64,000 bases of DNA from Paramecium sonneborni (GCA_905182985.1 CAJJDN010000025.1:131483-195482); one strand, 5' to 3'. Counted from the stretch's first letter, positions 11,492-25,310 are shown. A program made the numbers and translations. Notes: generated from the letters alone by a model not told the origin.

Positions 11492-14400
11492 ATGATTCTT
11501 ATTTTCTTGAAAATTAATGTGAACACATTTTCTATTTATAATTGCTTATATTTTAAAAATCAAAAATTTATGTAAAATATTGATAAACATATCAATTTTC
11601 TTTGTTCCAAATTAGCTGGGGAATCAAATGTAAAATGTCCAATTGAGAACATTGAATATAATTAAGAAGCTTAAGAGTACTTTAAGGAGAAATTTCCAAT
11701 TATTATATAGAAAATGAAATTCAAATAACAAAAAAATTAGTTTCAAGAATTAATAAATGATGAAGATTTCTTGTTATCTTATATGAAACTTTATAAATTG
11801 GATGGCTCTCATCAAATATTTAATAATGCTCTCTAATGGTTAATCAATCACATTAATAATCCAGAAATATTATCCTTTGTGATGGATGAGATTTCTAAAG
11901 AATATTAATTTAATGAAGATTGGAGTGAAGAGACTATTCCAAAATTAATTGAATAAATAATGAAGGACTATCATGTAAGTGATTTGATTGAAATTATTGT
12001 GTTTATTTTGAAAAATACTAATTTCAATTTGGAATTAATTTTAAAACATATAACAGCCACATTAAAATTAGCTAAACCAAAGAAATCTTATTAAAAAATA
12101 GACGATATGCATCCTTTATTGAATTTAATTGCTAAAATAGTTTCTGTTTTTTCTCCATCATTAGAACAAGTCTAATAAACATACAATTTAATTTTGGCTG
12201 GTTATAGACATTTTTTTAGAGATTTATTAAGGAATTATGCAACTTAATCATAAGCTTCTGCTGTTGGAGATTTTCTTATTTCATTTAGTACTTAAATTCC
12301 AGAAAAAATAGACTCAATATTTTTTTCAACTTAATTAATAACTCTATTTGTAAACGAAATTGCTAACACAATTAGTTATTTATAATATGAAAAAAAATTA
12401 ATGTCCTAATCAAAATTAAAATTATTAGATTTAGTTATCAATTTATAAAATGCAGAAAAACTATTTTAGATTAATTTTTATTTTAATTTTTATGAAATTA
12501 AATAATTACCAGATGGAGACTGCTTTTTATGCTAATATTAGAATTAAAAAATGTATTAATTAATGGAAACTGAAACTGAAAAGTAAGAAATACTAATCGA
12601 ATGCTGTAAAGGATGTTTTTGTACTTAATTATAATTAAGTAATAATTATGAAGATTAAGTATATTTGCCGACAGTTACATATGGCCATGCATGCAAAACT
12701 AAATGTAATTGGATGAAACTCTATTATGAAAATTATCTCATCTCTTAAACACTCCATAATGGAAAATAAAATAAAAAATCAAAGTCGATTAGTATTTAAA
12801 AATTAGAGGAAATTTCATAATCTTTAGAATAAATGTGCATCGATTATGAAAGATTAAAAGATATACATATGTATTTATGGTATTTCTCCTATATGAGTTT
12901 ATTATTCCAGTAATTATTTCAAACATTTCAAAATATTGAATTGATATTATTAGCTTTTTTTGAAGATAACTCAATTTAGGTCAGAGCAAAAGTACTTAAT
13001 TAGTTTGAAAATTACTGTCTTAAAGTTTCAAAAATGCAAATTCCAAAAAATTACAGTAAATTATTTATATGAAACTAGAATTTAGTGTATTTAATACTTA
13101 AAATATTATCGATAGAATGAAATTAAGAGCACAGGATATATCTAAATAAATTAGAGGAATGATTGTGCATTCATTGTTAAAATTATGGAAGCAATGTAAA
13201 ATTCCATGTCTTGATATAATTATTAATAGAATGCAAGATATTGAAATCTCTGTGAGAACAAAGACCATTCAATATTCATTAGATTACATTGATCTATTTA
13301 AAGAATTACAATCTAATGATTAAATTAGATTTTTTGAAGAAGTATCTAAAAGATTAGAAGAAAAAGGAGAAATTGGAGAAATGTCAGCCTAATTGATACT
13401 TTTGCTATTAGCCACAGATTCAAAAAATAGAGATTAAGAAATTGCAGATAAACTATTAGAATTAACATTTTAAGCAAATAATTTTAAAGTAGACTATGAT
13501 CGTATATAAAGTTTAATTGATAAATTGTCTGACAATAATAAAATTATTGATAAATCAGGAATTTTACATTTTTTTATTTTGAGATTAATTCAGCTTTCAA
13601 ATGGTTGTATCGATGTGAAGGAAACAAAATAATAAATTAACTAAATAGAAAATGTTTTAAAATTAATTTAAATAATAATCAATTAAAAAAACCACACTTA
13701 ATAGTAAATCTTCATCAAATAAATCGATAATATCATGTAAATTACATCTTATTTTTTGAATAAATAAGAAGATACACTTGATACTCCTTTTGTTAATATA
13801 TTAAATGGATTATTTAAAATTTTAATTTTTTGTCTTGAAGATCTAAATTCAAATGGTAAAAAGAATTTTGATAAAATACCTTTCTAATTAACAAAAAAGT
13901 TAAGTAATCAACTTGATTACTTAATTATTTTTATAGAAAAGATAATATATAAAGTTCATCCAAAAACTGCTTTTGTTAAGACGATTTTCACTCTTTCAAC
14001 TTTATTAGATTTAAGGTATACAAAAAAATATGACAATATTTATTCTAAATTTGAAATAGTCTTGAAATTAATATTGGTAAAAGCTGAAGAGAATCCTGTT
14101 AGCTTTTAATTTGGTTTAATAGGATTTTGTTAAATTTTTGAATATTTTGAATATTTTATAACAAAAACTACTAAAGATATCGAATCATTTCTAGAATCAA
14201 TGTAGACTTTATATAATAGTTTACTTGAATTTTCTAAGGAAAAGGCTGCTTAAGAGGAAATTATTATCACTTTATCAAAAATGTGGGAAAAACTTCCATA
14301 ATTAATGTTTGAAAGTAGCGAATTTTTAATAGAAAACCTAAAAGAAAATACTTTTTAAGAACCTATAATAATAGCGATTTATTAAATATTTTATGAATCT

Positions 14401-15603
14401 ATTTTAGAGGCAAATAGCTAGGCACAAAAATAATAATTTAGTTAAATAGTAGATAAAAGTTAACTTTCATATATGATTAAAGATATTTTTAATGTAGTAT
14501 TTTAATAACATATTTTACATACAAATAAAACTATAAGAATTTTAGTTTTAAAATTGATTGAACTACTTTTTGACAATCAACTTTCTATTTCCCTGTAATT
14601 TGGAGATTATTTAATTGTTGCTTTAATAAATGATGGAGAGATTGCAGAACTAATCTTAAAAAAATGTATTGAAGTTAGACCTGAACATATGTTATTGTAG
14701 ATTCCTAATGGAATTAAATTAATGATTTAAAATGATGCTTCACTTAAACCATATTTTACTGGATTAGATAATTTATTAAAAAATTATACAATTTCAAATA
14801 ATCAAGTTTTCTGCCATTCTGTTCACTATGATGTATGTGCTCAAAAATTAAGCGATTTTTTGTTATATTTAGATGAATCATATTTTTTAAATAAGATTGA
14901 TAGTAGAACATACTTTTCCTAAGCATAATTTGTGTTATATTAATTAATTCATTTATAATACTTATCAAAACAAGAAATAAAAATCATTTTAAAGGCTTTA
15001 CTGAATAGATTTGATGATTTTATAGGTAGAATTGAAAGAAAATTGCAATAATTAAGTTTTGAAAAAGATTATTAAATTATAAAAGCAATTCTATTAAAAT
15101 TATTTTATGCCTATTAAATTGTTGTTAAACCAGACTAAATTTTTGGAGAATCTAATTAGACTTTAAGATAGATTTATCATATGAAAGTTATGAAAAGAAA
15201 ATCAATAAAAAAATAGAGTAAAAAGGCATTAAAAGAAATTCTATGTTTTGAAATATGTCCAAAACACATAAATAAATTTAATCAATATGTTAATTCAAGT
15301 GAAATAAATCTTTAGATTTAAGATAGTGATTTATCAGATAGTGAACAAGATAAAAAATAGAGTATTGGAAAAGAAAATAAATACAAAATAGAATTGGGAT
15401 TGATTGATTAATTATTAGATTTTGAATTAGGAGATAGGCCAAATATGTTTAGATTATTTGATGAATTGGGTATATTTGAAGAGGTAGAAGAAAAAGTTGA
15501 AACTAAATTATAAGAGGAATTTATTGAAGAACCTGAAGCAGAAATTGTATAACCAAAAAAATCAAGAAGAAAAACATCAAAAAGAAAACCAAGAAAATAT
15601 TGA
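11492..15603 (+). CDS. large HEAT-repeat protein, cohesin-loader (Scc2/NIPBL)-like, with Cys-rich insert
   Basis: A protein of about 1362 residues, mostly helical repeats. The best landmarks follow the intron at 13056-13078 (23 nt). There, DNSIQVRAKVLNQF, DRMKLRAQDISKQIRG and NRMQDIEISVRTKTIQ repeat the D-S-x-VR pattern of Scc2/NIPBL HEAT units. Condensin D-type subunits have a similar pattern and are the main alternative. Around residues 345-405 there is a Cys-rich island: DCFLCQYQNQK, CCKGCFC and YGHACKTKCNW, resembling a RING or PHD-type zinc site. The tail is acidic then basic (KKSRRKTSKRKPRKY), suiting a nuclear protein. The start is uncertain: I used the ATG at 11492; another ATG at 11407 opens a different frame. 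One in-frame splice at 13056 removes a TGA and is required for one gene. Confidence 0.6.
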
Positions 15604-16378
15604 TATAAAATAAAATTATAAATTTTTTTATTTTATCATTTTACTATTTAAAAATATAGATTTTAAAATTATATATTGATATAATCTTATATAATTATAA
15701 CTACTTTAATAAATCTTAATTTAACTTCACAAATATTTAATTTCGTAAATTATGGATAATCAAGAGTTAACTTAAAGATTAAATTAGATTAGTAATGAAA
15801 ACATTGATACTAATTAATTATTAAGAGTTTGGTTACATATTTTTGATTTTATTGATAAACTTTGAATATTAATATCATAAAATCGTAGGCTGTTTATACA
15901 TAATAATATTTTCAGCTGCACTTAAATTTAATTTGACAATGAAAGACTAAATTATAAAATAATCAATAGACAATTAAAACCAGGATTGAAAAAAGTGTAA
16001 GAATGGATATTTTTACTACTGTAGGTGCTTTTTTCATGTAATTGTTCTTTAATAATGATATGAATATTTTAATATAAATTTCATCATGTGGTTAGCTCTT
16101 TGGAGTCGGATTATAGATTTTATGTTCAATTTTTATCATTAAATATCTAAATTAATAAGTAAATAAGACATAAAAACTTAGTATAAAAGGATAGTTTAAA
16201 CAAATGAATTGGTCATATTCTAAAACTCATTTAATAAAAATGAAAATACATAATTATAGAATTATTTATCTTAACTAATATATTTAATAATTATAAAATA
16301 TATTTTAGAATTAATTGTTGATTTTCTTACATTATAAAACAAAAAAATAAAAAGGATTATTTTAATATTTTATGAAAT
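15604..16378. other. gap with a possible small or broken gene
   Basis: Between two convergent genes. A short forward frame starts at 15752 (MDNQELTQRLNQISN) and stops at a TGA near 15864. A second forward stretch at about 15917-16030 reads QIQFDNERLNYKIIN and QLKPGLKKVQEW, which looks coding. I could not join the two with a normal intron. It may be a small gene with unusual splicing or a relic. From about 16120 to 16378 I see nothing. Confidence 0.3.
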
Positions 16379-19300
16379 TCATTATTTCTAAACTTATTTT
16401 GGTTTATTCTAATTTTTTTTATTTTCAGGTTTGTCATATGAAGGAACAAATACTTTTTATTTATATGTCCAACCTTATACTTATGCTCCACCATTATGGG
16501 TGTATAATTATTCTTACCATGATTAAGTAATATTAAAGACATCTAAAAAGTGTACTACTGATCCTCTTAATGGAGAACATCTTCCACCTAAATCAGTTTA
16601 TCCAAAACGTGGTTTATCCCAAACTATTTCAACCATTATTTAACCATTGTCAATTATTCCAACAACTATACCATAAGCACCAAAATTTGAATAATCATTC
16701 TATTTATAAAATAAGTATTACATTTAATGCTACAACTCTATCTCCCAATTAATGAATTTTAGGATGTTCTGTCATTAAAGGTGGAACATAATACTGTTCT
16801 AAATTTATTAACCAACATTAATGACTAAATAATGTCTTTTAAACTTTTTCAGACTATTTCAATTTTTCTAAAGCTTTTATTGTTTAACTTGAATAAGTTG
16901 ATGAAGCAACATTACATAGAGTATATTGTGAAGTAGGAAGTGTTAAAAGCCAGGTGTAGAATTTCAAAATAACATTAATACCATTCTAAACATCATCTTT
17001 GAAAATATCCGATATTTTTATTTAGTGCAGTGATCTCAATTTTTCTTTACCCTTAAATTAATTCAAATAATTATACAGCTGATTTTAAATATACAATCAA
17101 TTCAGGTAGCCTTTTCACATATTCTTCAATATCATTAAATAAGATTTCGGATATTTCTGCTTTTTCAAATTGACGAAACCTTTCATATCCTTCAGAATCA
17201 AATTGAGCTTCATGTATTCTCAAAAGCTCAGGTACTAATTAATTTTTGCCTTTATGTACAGCATTAAATCCTATATCAATTTATTAAACTATTATATCAG
17301 TTTATTTTTTCTTATCTCCAATAAAAACTTTTACTTAACCAAGTAGATAATGTATTATTTCTTAAGATATATTCAATTTTTCTGCCACAAAATTTACATC
17401 AAAATATTTATAATTTTTAACTTTATTATCACTGTTAACTTTATTTAGTTATCTTAAAATCTTTACAATATATTAATCTTCTGAAGCCTTCTTTTATGCA
17501 TAACCTATTGAACCATTTATTTAATTATTATCCTTAGAAGTTACAATCACTTTTTTATTTATTAAATCATTCTAATTTTATATTCGATAATCCATCAAAT
17601 TTACTATCTTCTAATCTGAAATCCATTCTAATGGCATCACTTCTTCTCTTACTTTCAACATATTATAATCATATGATCTATCTGAATTTCTTACTATTTC
17701 TTTATAAAAATACACTACTGCTATTGCATTAATTTTTTCTATAAATAATCCCTATGTTTCTAATTTTATTTATAATGTAGATTTTAAGAAATCATATATA
17801 TCGTCTTAAACTTCTTTAATAATATCATCTCTAAATTCTTAAAGTATTTATATATTTTTCAACTGATAATTTTTCAAAAAAATGAATTAATTTTTACTTA
17901 CCACAAGGGCAAGTTCTCCATAATAATTTTATGGATATCCACCAAAACAATTATATTTTTAAATTAAATTGCTAGCCTCTTCTATTTTATTTAAAAATTC
18001 TATATTTTTAGAAGCTAACTCAATACTCAATATTTTTTGATTTTTTTGTTTATCTTTTCTATTTGATAACCATGATTTATTAATTTTTAAAACAAAAAGA
18101 GAAGGTAATTTTGGTAAATTATCTATTTAATCCTACTAAAATTATAAATTAATTCTTGATAAAACTTCTTGTCCATCTTTTACAATATCTCCACTTAATT
18201 AAATTTATTTAGTCCTATATTTCTTATCTTTAAATATTTTTGGTAATATAGATTTAACCTTTGTGATTTTTTCTTAAGTTTTAACAAAAAGATAAGCATG
18301 TCCAAAAGTACTTCTTTTTCTCTCTAACTCATTCAATTAACTTTAATCAATTTTTTAAAATTCTGAAACCAATAAATTCGAGTTCATAAATGGAACTTTG
18401 CAAATAAATTAATGTTCCCATATTGCTCCAAATGGATCTACTTCATATTCATCTGGATAATAATCAAATGGTGTTCTCAATGGAGATTGTTAATCATAAA
18501 GTACTCTAAAAGGAGCAGGTAATAAATTAGCATTATGTGGAGGTAAAATCAATAATAATTATTGATATGGATCATATGGTTTACTCTAACTAAATTATCT
18601 AATTTTTATTAATACATAATTTACATTTTTTCTAGTTATATATTGCTCAAATATGCATATATATCTAAACACATTGGAGAGTAATAGTAACAATAATACC
18701 ATTCCCATGAAGGAATCCCATGATAATAGTAACTTAAAACGAATTAAAATCCCTCTAAATATTTTTCAATAATCTTATTTAATTCTTTTTTACCATTTTC
18801 TGTGTCTACATCTATTTTACATTTATTTTCATAAAATAATTTTCTAGCAACAACAGAATTATTATTTGCAAATTAAATGTTTAAAGCATCTAGTATTTTC
18901 AATTCATCTTACCATTAAAGTTTATAATCTAAATATTCTGGGTGATCTGTGTCCTTCATTTATTTTTTTAATTCTTCCAATCTTTTTTCAATTGCCTTAA
19001 TTTCAAATACAGATAACAACTTTACTAATAATGACATAGACTTCCAATTAATCCATCCATCTTCTGTAACATAATCATCGCATTATTCTAAAAATTATTT
19101 AAATGTTTATATTAATAATTCTACTGTGCCTTATTTAATATCAAAGCAGTAAACTCTAGGTAGAAAATCATTTCCAATTAAAAAGAATAGTAAAAGAAAA
19201 TCATCTATAATTCGATCAATATTATAGGTAATTTTCATATTAATTTTTTGATATTCTAGATCTAAATATTCTTTAACTATTTAAAGGTTGATCAATTCAA

Positions 19301-20045
19301 ATTTAATCTGTTCTACGCTTCTTTTACAAGCAATTTGGGTTTTAATTTAATCCATATTGCATTATTCCCTTATTATTGATACATATTTAAGATTTATTCC
19401 TAATCCAAGCATGATTAAATCTGCATCAGCACTATAAATGCAATGAGTCCAATTAGGATTAAAATTTTATTATTTTTTAATTGCTCTCATAAACTCAAGT
19501 ATTTTATGTTCTCCTTCTCCAGGAACATCACTTCCTGAGAATATAACTTATAAATTATTATATTTTTGATCTTCTTAAAATTTACGATAGATAAAAAATT
19601 TAACTTATTCATTTAATTCATACATAAATTCTGTTCCTGCAGTAATCTAATTATTTTTAAATGTTTGGTTTTATTATTCTAGATCTAACTATTTAAGTAA
19701 TTATTTAATTTTAGCATCACCTTTAGAAGATGCAAATCGACGCTATCTTTATTAATTAGCTTTAGCTCTTGGAGCTACTCCATCAAATGTCAAATAAATA
19801 ACTAATTTAGGATCAACTAAATCAATAATAGCATCAATATAATTTAAAATAGATGTCCATAGTGCTTCTACGCTCTTTTCAATCATATAATCCTTTAAAA
19901 TTGTTTAATTGGTTGCGCATTTATAAATGACTTAATTCATATCAAGATAAAGAAAATCAATTTGATGTCCATGATGTTTGGTAAAAGGGTATTTGCACAT
20001 AGGATATCTTTTAGATAACCAAGAATAGAAATTTGGTACTCCCAT
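16379..20045 (-). CDS. XRN1: 5-prime to 3-prime exoribonuclease XRN1
   Basis: A 1197-residue exonuclease that degrades decapped mRNA in the cytoplasm. It starts MGVPNFYSWLSKRYP at 20045, the family N-terminus. Catalytic landmarks are LYLDMNQVIYKCA, GSDVPGEGEHKI and YSADADLIMLGL, with acidic metal ligands intact. FQFVLSYYYHGIPSW and the tower-type sequence follow. Three introns (18599-18624, 17052-17076, 16700-16721) restore conserved text, for example IQFSQSKPYDPY. The end has a small-barrel segment typical of XRN1 rather than nuclear XRN2: YGDR-like LGDRVVALN, FGAYGIVVGI and GGRCSPLRG. A further 39-nt GT...AG stretch near residue 730 is in frame and left as coding. The tail is Gln-rich and polar. 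Confidence 0.93.
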
Positions 20046-20085
20046 TAATTTTAATAAATTTACTTATTAAAAGATATATATTTTC

Positions 20086-20855
20086 TCAATTTTTCTTAAC
20101 ACCCTATTATTATTATTATTATTATTATTAAGGTTTTCTATTGTATGGTTTATATTGTTTTGGCATTCTATGTGGCATAACAGTTTCCCAACCCTTATTT
20201 TAATCATAAAACTATTACATCATCTTCTTCATCTTTCTTTTTATAGTTCTTTTATCCGTCACTTCTATTAAATTGTTTTCCATCATGTTCTATAAAATTA
20301 AATAACCTATACCTTTTCTATTATATTGATCTTTATTTTTCTATGGAGCATCTACAAATTTGTTGCCTGTAGATGGCAATGGATTTTACTTATTTGGATT
20401 ATCTGTCAATTTTTATGAGGACTTCTAAAATCTAGGTGGGAATTTAATCCAAAAGCCTCTGTCTTTAATTTTCTGATGATAGGAAATGTGTTTATACAGT
20501 TTCCTTGGTTGTGAAAAGGAATTCTTTGGCCTATTCCTTATTCTTAAAGAGCAAACTAAAACTGCCTGGATTGTAATTTTCAACTTTTAGGAAATCAAAA
20601 TTTGGGAAAGATTGTTTCACTTCTTCAATGGTTGCATCAAAGTGACATTTCACAATATTAAGTAAGATTTCCTCATCAGGACACTCATCAATCAATTTCT
20701 CTATCTCCCCTCTCGATTACATTTTTGGTTTCGGTTTGTTACTTGTATAATGTTTTTACTCTGGCTATTAGGGCTACGATTCTTCATCTTAAATTTGATC
20801 CCATTCTATGATAATGCACATGTATACAGAGAGCTTCCTTTTAAGGTTAATCCAT
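20086..20855 (-). CDS. RNA-binding (eIF4B/eIF4H-like) protein with polyGln tail
   Basis: A 224-residue basic protein with four introns (20806-20827, 20473-20497, 20290-20312, 20204-20228). Residues 45-125 look like an RNA-recognition fold: EIEKLIDECPDEE, then VKCHFDATIEEVKQSF, FLKVENYNPGSFSLLF and a closing RGFWIKFPPRF. The two aromatic RNP submotifs are weak. The rest is Lys, Asn, Asp and Arg rich, then GWETVMPHR and a Gln run encoded by repeated TAA (20104-20130) before VKKN. The layout of an RRM-like fold and a basic acidic tail suggests a translation factor of the eIF4B/4H type, but a La-like or other RNA-binding role is possible. It lies 41 bp downstream of the XRN1 start on the same strand. 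Confidence 0.6.
20104..20130 (-). repeat. (TAA)n glutamine tract
   Basis: A trinucleotide run (ATT on the plus strand, TAA in the sense of the gene) giving 7-8 Gln codons just before the stop of the RNA-binding gene. It is a simple repeat able to vary in length without breaking the frame. Confidence 0.9.
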
Positions 20856-21066
20856 GATTTGAAATTAATTTAAATAAAATCTTAATACTTATAGCACAAT
20901 ACTTATTATAATAAATAAATAAAAATCGTTCAAATCTATTTCTTCATAACTCTATATTCATTTTATACCTATAATTTTCATTTATTTGTAAGGATGCAAA
21001 AAGTCTTAAATATTATACAAATAATATCTCTATGTGTTCAAAATTTATATTTATACAACTAATTAT

Positions 21067-21492
21067 TCATTTCTTTGATTATTTCTTCCAATATTTATAT
21101 TCATGTTTTACTATTTACATTTAAGGAATCTAAAAGTGAACATGTTTTTCACTATGAAATTTTCCTATCATGCTTCTATTTGTATTATTTTTTGATGAAG
21201 GAGTACCTTATCCCTATTCACTATGTTTATTATATTTTATCTCTGTGTCTAAATTCTTAATCCCTCTCAAAATCTCCAAAACCTGAGCTTAGTTTCTCGG
21301 TTTTATTATAATAGATGTTATAGTACTTACCTCTATCCCCTCACTTAAATTTTCAAGCAAATATTCATGTTTTTTAATATCTGGATTCATATTTTGAATC
21401 GCTTTTAAATTTTCTTCCTTTAGTATACTATCTTACTCTTAAATAAATGTTTATGTTGTCTTTATATTTTAATTTTAACATGTATTACCCAT
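21067..21492 (-). CDS. small putatively acylated protein (141 aa)
   Basis: An intronless frame starting MGNTCQNQNIKTT: Gly2 and Cys5 suit N-myristoylation and palmitoylation, so membrane association is likely. The rest is polar: SILKEENLKAIQNM, IKKHEYLLENLSEG, then a run with IEVSTITSIIIK, and a basic end KYWKKQSKK. A GT...AG stretch (GTAAGT..CCGAG) lies at about codon 58; keeping it as coding leaves the frame open, so I did not remove it. No family is recognised. It sits 593 bp from the divergent importin gene. Confidence 0.55.
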
Positions 21493-22085
21493 ATTAAATC
21501 TTTTTATATTTAAAATATGCTTCTTTTTTCATAAATATTTGTACTTTTACATAAGATATCATTATTAAAAATTTTAGAAGTTTGATCATAATTTAGAATT
21601 GTAGATTATTTTTTAAAGTGGGCTAAATAATTATAATATTGGCTTTATGTCAGTTATATATATGTAATTTTTTAAAACAATTAAAATTTCTTTTTTTAAA
21701 TAGTTGCTTAAATGTTTAGACCATTAAAAGCATTATGATATCAAGAATGATGGCACATAAAAATTAAACAAATTAGTTTCTGAAAGAGATTTTATATGAT
21801 TTTAATAACTTTATAATTTTAATTAAGAAATTAAGACACTCTTTAAAATAATATTTGAATTTAAAATTTTAATTAATAATATGAAGATTTTATAAGAGAG
21901 ATATACACATTAAATATTAAAAAAAATAAACCACACCATGCATTATCAAAAATATGGGTTTGAAATAAGCTTTTAAAAAGAACATATTAAATTATCTTGT
22001 ATTTAAAGTGTTTTATTCATTAAAGTTACCAATGTTATTAAAAAGAGCGCAAATTTATGATTAATTTTAATTTTAATTAACTTAA
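21493..22085. other. 593 bp intergenic region
   Basis: Divergent spacer between the small acylated protein and the importin-family gene. It is AT-rich with scattered short open stretches but no frame with coding character, and no RNA gene that I can see. It probably holds both promoters. Confidence 0.5.
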
Positions 22086-24941
22086 ATGTTTAGTACAGAA
22101 GAATTTATTCGACAATATTAAAACTTAGCTAATCCTAATAAAACAATTAGTCGTCAGGCAAATTAATACATTTTGAAATTATAATAAAGAAATGAAGCGT
22201 TTGCATTGCAAAAGAATTATTAGATTAACCAAATATTTAATAAGAATATTAATTCATAGCATGTTAAATGATTTACAGAAGATTAAAGGAAGAATGCAAT
22301 ATTTCTATTTAGCCATATCTTCTATAACTACTATCAAGACCTTTACCAACTGTTGCTTTGAATTAAGTATGTTCTTCTTTTGCTGTGATAATAGTTGGAA
22401 ATCGATAATTATGGCGAGGGTATTGTTTCTAAATGATACTAATATACTGTAGGAATTGATTGAATTAATGAAAGCAAAAATGACAATAGGAATAGAAATT
22501 TTAACTTAAATTGCAATTCAAGGTAAAGAGTGGTATAAAAAAGGTGAATAATCAAGATTGCAACAAGAGTTTATCAGTTAAGAAAATACTTTATCAGAAA
22601 TATTTCTGAATTTATTTTATGTCTAAGACTTGAGTATATTTAATTAAACAGTTTATTGTATTGAATGTTGGGTATAATTCTCATATAATTTATTCAAAGA
22701 CTAGAAATTAACTTAATAAATATTAGGTTTAATAAATTAGACACTTTAGAATAATGCTACAGAATATAGTGATAAATTATTTACCTTATTAAATGAAGGT
22801 GTCATATTTTCATAATACAATAGTGAATAAAATATAAATTCTATTGAACCAGTTGTGTTATAAAATTTAAATTTGATTCTTGAATTCTTAATCAAAATAT
22901 ACAGTCCTCAAATGTCAAAAGGATATGCTTAGTTTGCAACCAAATTTATCTGTAATTTTTATGCAATTGTTTTTAATTAAAAATATGAATAATCAGTTTT
23001 TAATTTGATGGGTAATATTGTAAGTAATCCATCAAGAAAAATTGCATTTTAAACTTTTGAATTTTGGAGTTAGATGCGTGAATATAATAAATTATAAGGA
23101 TTTGGTTTAAATATTTTATAAACAATGATTGATAAATGTAGAATGAAAACAATTAAATTAACAAAAAAGTTTTTATAAGGAGAGCCTGAAGAAGAAGATA
23201 CTGATTATAATATTAAGTAAGTAGGATAGCATTTTATATCAACTTCTGATTTTAGAGAACATTCTAAAGATATTTTTTATAGTATTTATAAAAGTGCTGA
23301 AATGAATAATTAATCAGATTAATATTTTCAAATTGTTTTAAGTAATTTAGCTATATCTAATTCTGATTAGTATATTCAAATAATTCAAAGCGAATCAGCA
23401 TTATTTTCATTATGCTCAATAATTGATGAGGCAGATATTTAAGTAAATAATTAATTAATATTACAAATAATTCAATTTATTTTGTCATTACCTGTTCATT
23501 AAAACTTTGATATTATTATTAAAACATCATTATAAATGTTAAGTGAATTTACAAACCAATTAAAATTAAACGATGAGGTTTTGCTATAAATAACCTCATA
23601 TTTTTTTAAATACATGCTTCATCCATTGTTAGGTCCATTGGCAGGAGTGTAATAAATTTAAAAGATATCATTTTAGAGCATTTGAATAGATTTGTAACTT
23701 AAGTACTTTGAATAATGCTTAATTAATTTCTGAAAGTGTCAGATTCTTAGAATTACATTTTAATGAGTTCATTAATTAATCATAAGTAAGCAATTATATT
23801 GATGGAATAATAAAGTTAAGTTATAGATTATTTGAGTAGGGAAACACTGATTGTTTAATATAAGTAAATATATTTAAATAATAATTTTAGTTATTTAATT
23901 TTGCAAATCAATAATTTAAATAATTAAAAAATCCTTAGATTACTGAAAGATAATTTAATTATAATAATACTTTAGTCATTACAATACTTTAATGGATAAA
24001 TTTAAATGCTTAAGAGAATGATTAAATAAAGTAATTATAGGATTTATTGTGTCAATCAATTTTTGAACCATTGCTTATAGTTTTGTAAGGTTTATAAAGT
24101 TTTTCTATTTATGATGAAATTTTCAAATTGATTCAGATTATACTCAAAGTGTCAAACTATTAAAATTAATAATAGATTATTCATTTATTGTAAATTTCAT
24201 TTTAAATATTTCATACAGATCCAATATAAAAGCATAATTGGTTATAATTAATAACTTAAGCTATTGGTAGGACTTGTGATCATTAATTTATTGTATAATG
24301 GGCAAAAATTTATGATTATTAGATTCATATATTTTGCATTGAATCCTTCAAATGTTGGAAAGATCCAGATTTAATGAAAGTTTAATTCGAATATGTTAAA
24401 GAATGTATAAGATGTTGTCAATAAGTTCTTTTTGAATCACCTAATTTATAAAACATAATTCACATTATTTGTGATGCATTTTAAAGTTTGAATTCATTTG
24501 AAATGCAAAGGGAAATATTACATTTTTTCAAGTAAAATATCTATTAAATACATTAGAATATTATTTTAAAGTTTAGATAATAGTAAAGAATACTTCTATC
24601 CTTTATTAATGAAGATAATAACTACTTTATTTATATAGATTAGTGATATTAATCCTGCAATAGTCTTTTAAGTAGTATAGATTTTATAGTTGGTTTTGTA
24701 AAAATAAGTAAATCAAAATGAATTGGAGGAACTCATTTTTTAATCATTATAAAAAAATTGGGGAAAAGATAAACCGCCTTAGAAAGTAAAAGTAGTAAGT
24801 TAAGCAATAATTTCATATTTACTGAAATCAGAAAAAGGAGAAATTAATAGAAATTTAAAGTTATTACTAGAGAATTTAAGACCTGTGAGTGAAGAAGAAA
24901 TCAATTATATGTAATTGGAATTAGTAATAAAACGAAAATGA
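22086..24941 (+). CDS. importin-beta family transport receptor (transportin-3/importin-13-like)
   Basis: A HEAT-repeat nuclear transport receptor of about 930 residues. It starts MFSTEEFIRQYQNLA and continues NKTISRQANQYILK, the N-terminal repeat seen in this family (Q-AN-WL). Later parts are leucine-rich helices with matching spacing, ending LLENLRPVSEEEINY. The first intron is uncertain: either 25 nt starting near 22198 (giving RNEA then LTKYL) or a 16-19 nt piece near 22263 both restore frame. Two introns are secure: 23649-23676 (28 nt) and 24532-24556 (25 nt). It would carry cargo through nuclear pores with Ran-GTP. The subfamily is inferred from length and N-terminus; an exportin is possible. 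Confidence 0.68.
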
Positions 24942-24973
24942 TTCATTTTTATTAAATGTATATAATAAAAATT

Positions 24974-25286
24974 TCAATTTTTTATTAAATCTATATGTGA
25001 AACTTTATAATATTAAATCTTATAGCTATTACTGATAAATTGTTTTTTAAATTTCAAAATATTATTATAATAATTTTTTATGAGAATTTATTTTCATTCT
25101 ATAATCAACTTAATAAAATAAAGCATCTCTATTTATTTTTACAAAATTTGATATCCAATATTCTAATGTTATTTGATTATCAATATAACCCTTATTTTAT
25201 GTATCATTTTTTTTAAATTACTTATTGCTTTTAGTCTTAAATTCCCTGAAATGTATTTTGCTCTTGTCTATTTGAACAATTTCTCA
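24974..25286 (-). CDS. small hypothetical protein, 3-prime end uncertain
   Basis: A minus-strand frame from ATG 25286 (MRNCSNRQEQNTFQ), with a 31-nt intron at 25191-25221, then GYIDNQITLEYWISN and VKINRDALFYQVDYRM. It looks coding. In this frame no TGA appears until 24830-24828, inside the antisense 3-prime end of the importin gene. The reading beyond about 24974 is low in coding character, so either an intron or a different end is likely. No family is recognised. Its start lies only 24 bp from the divergent esterase start. Confidence 0.45.
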
Positions 25287-25310
25287 TTTACTAATATTAA
25301 TTTTTTTATA

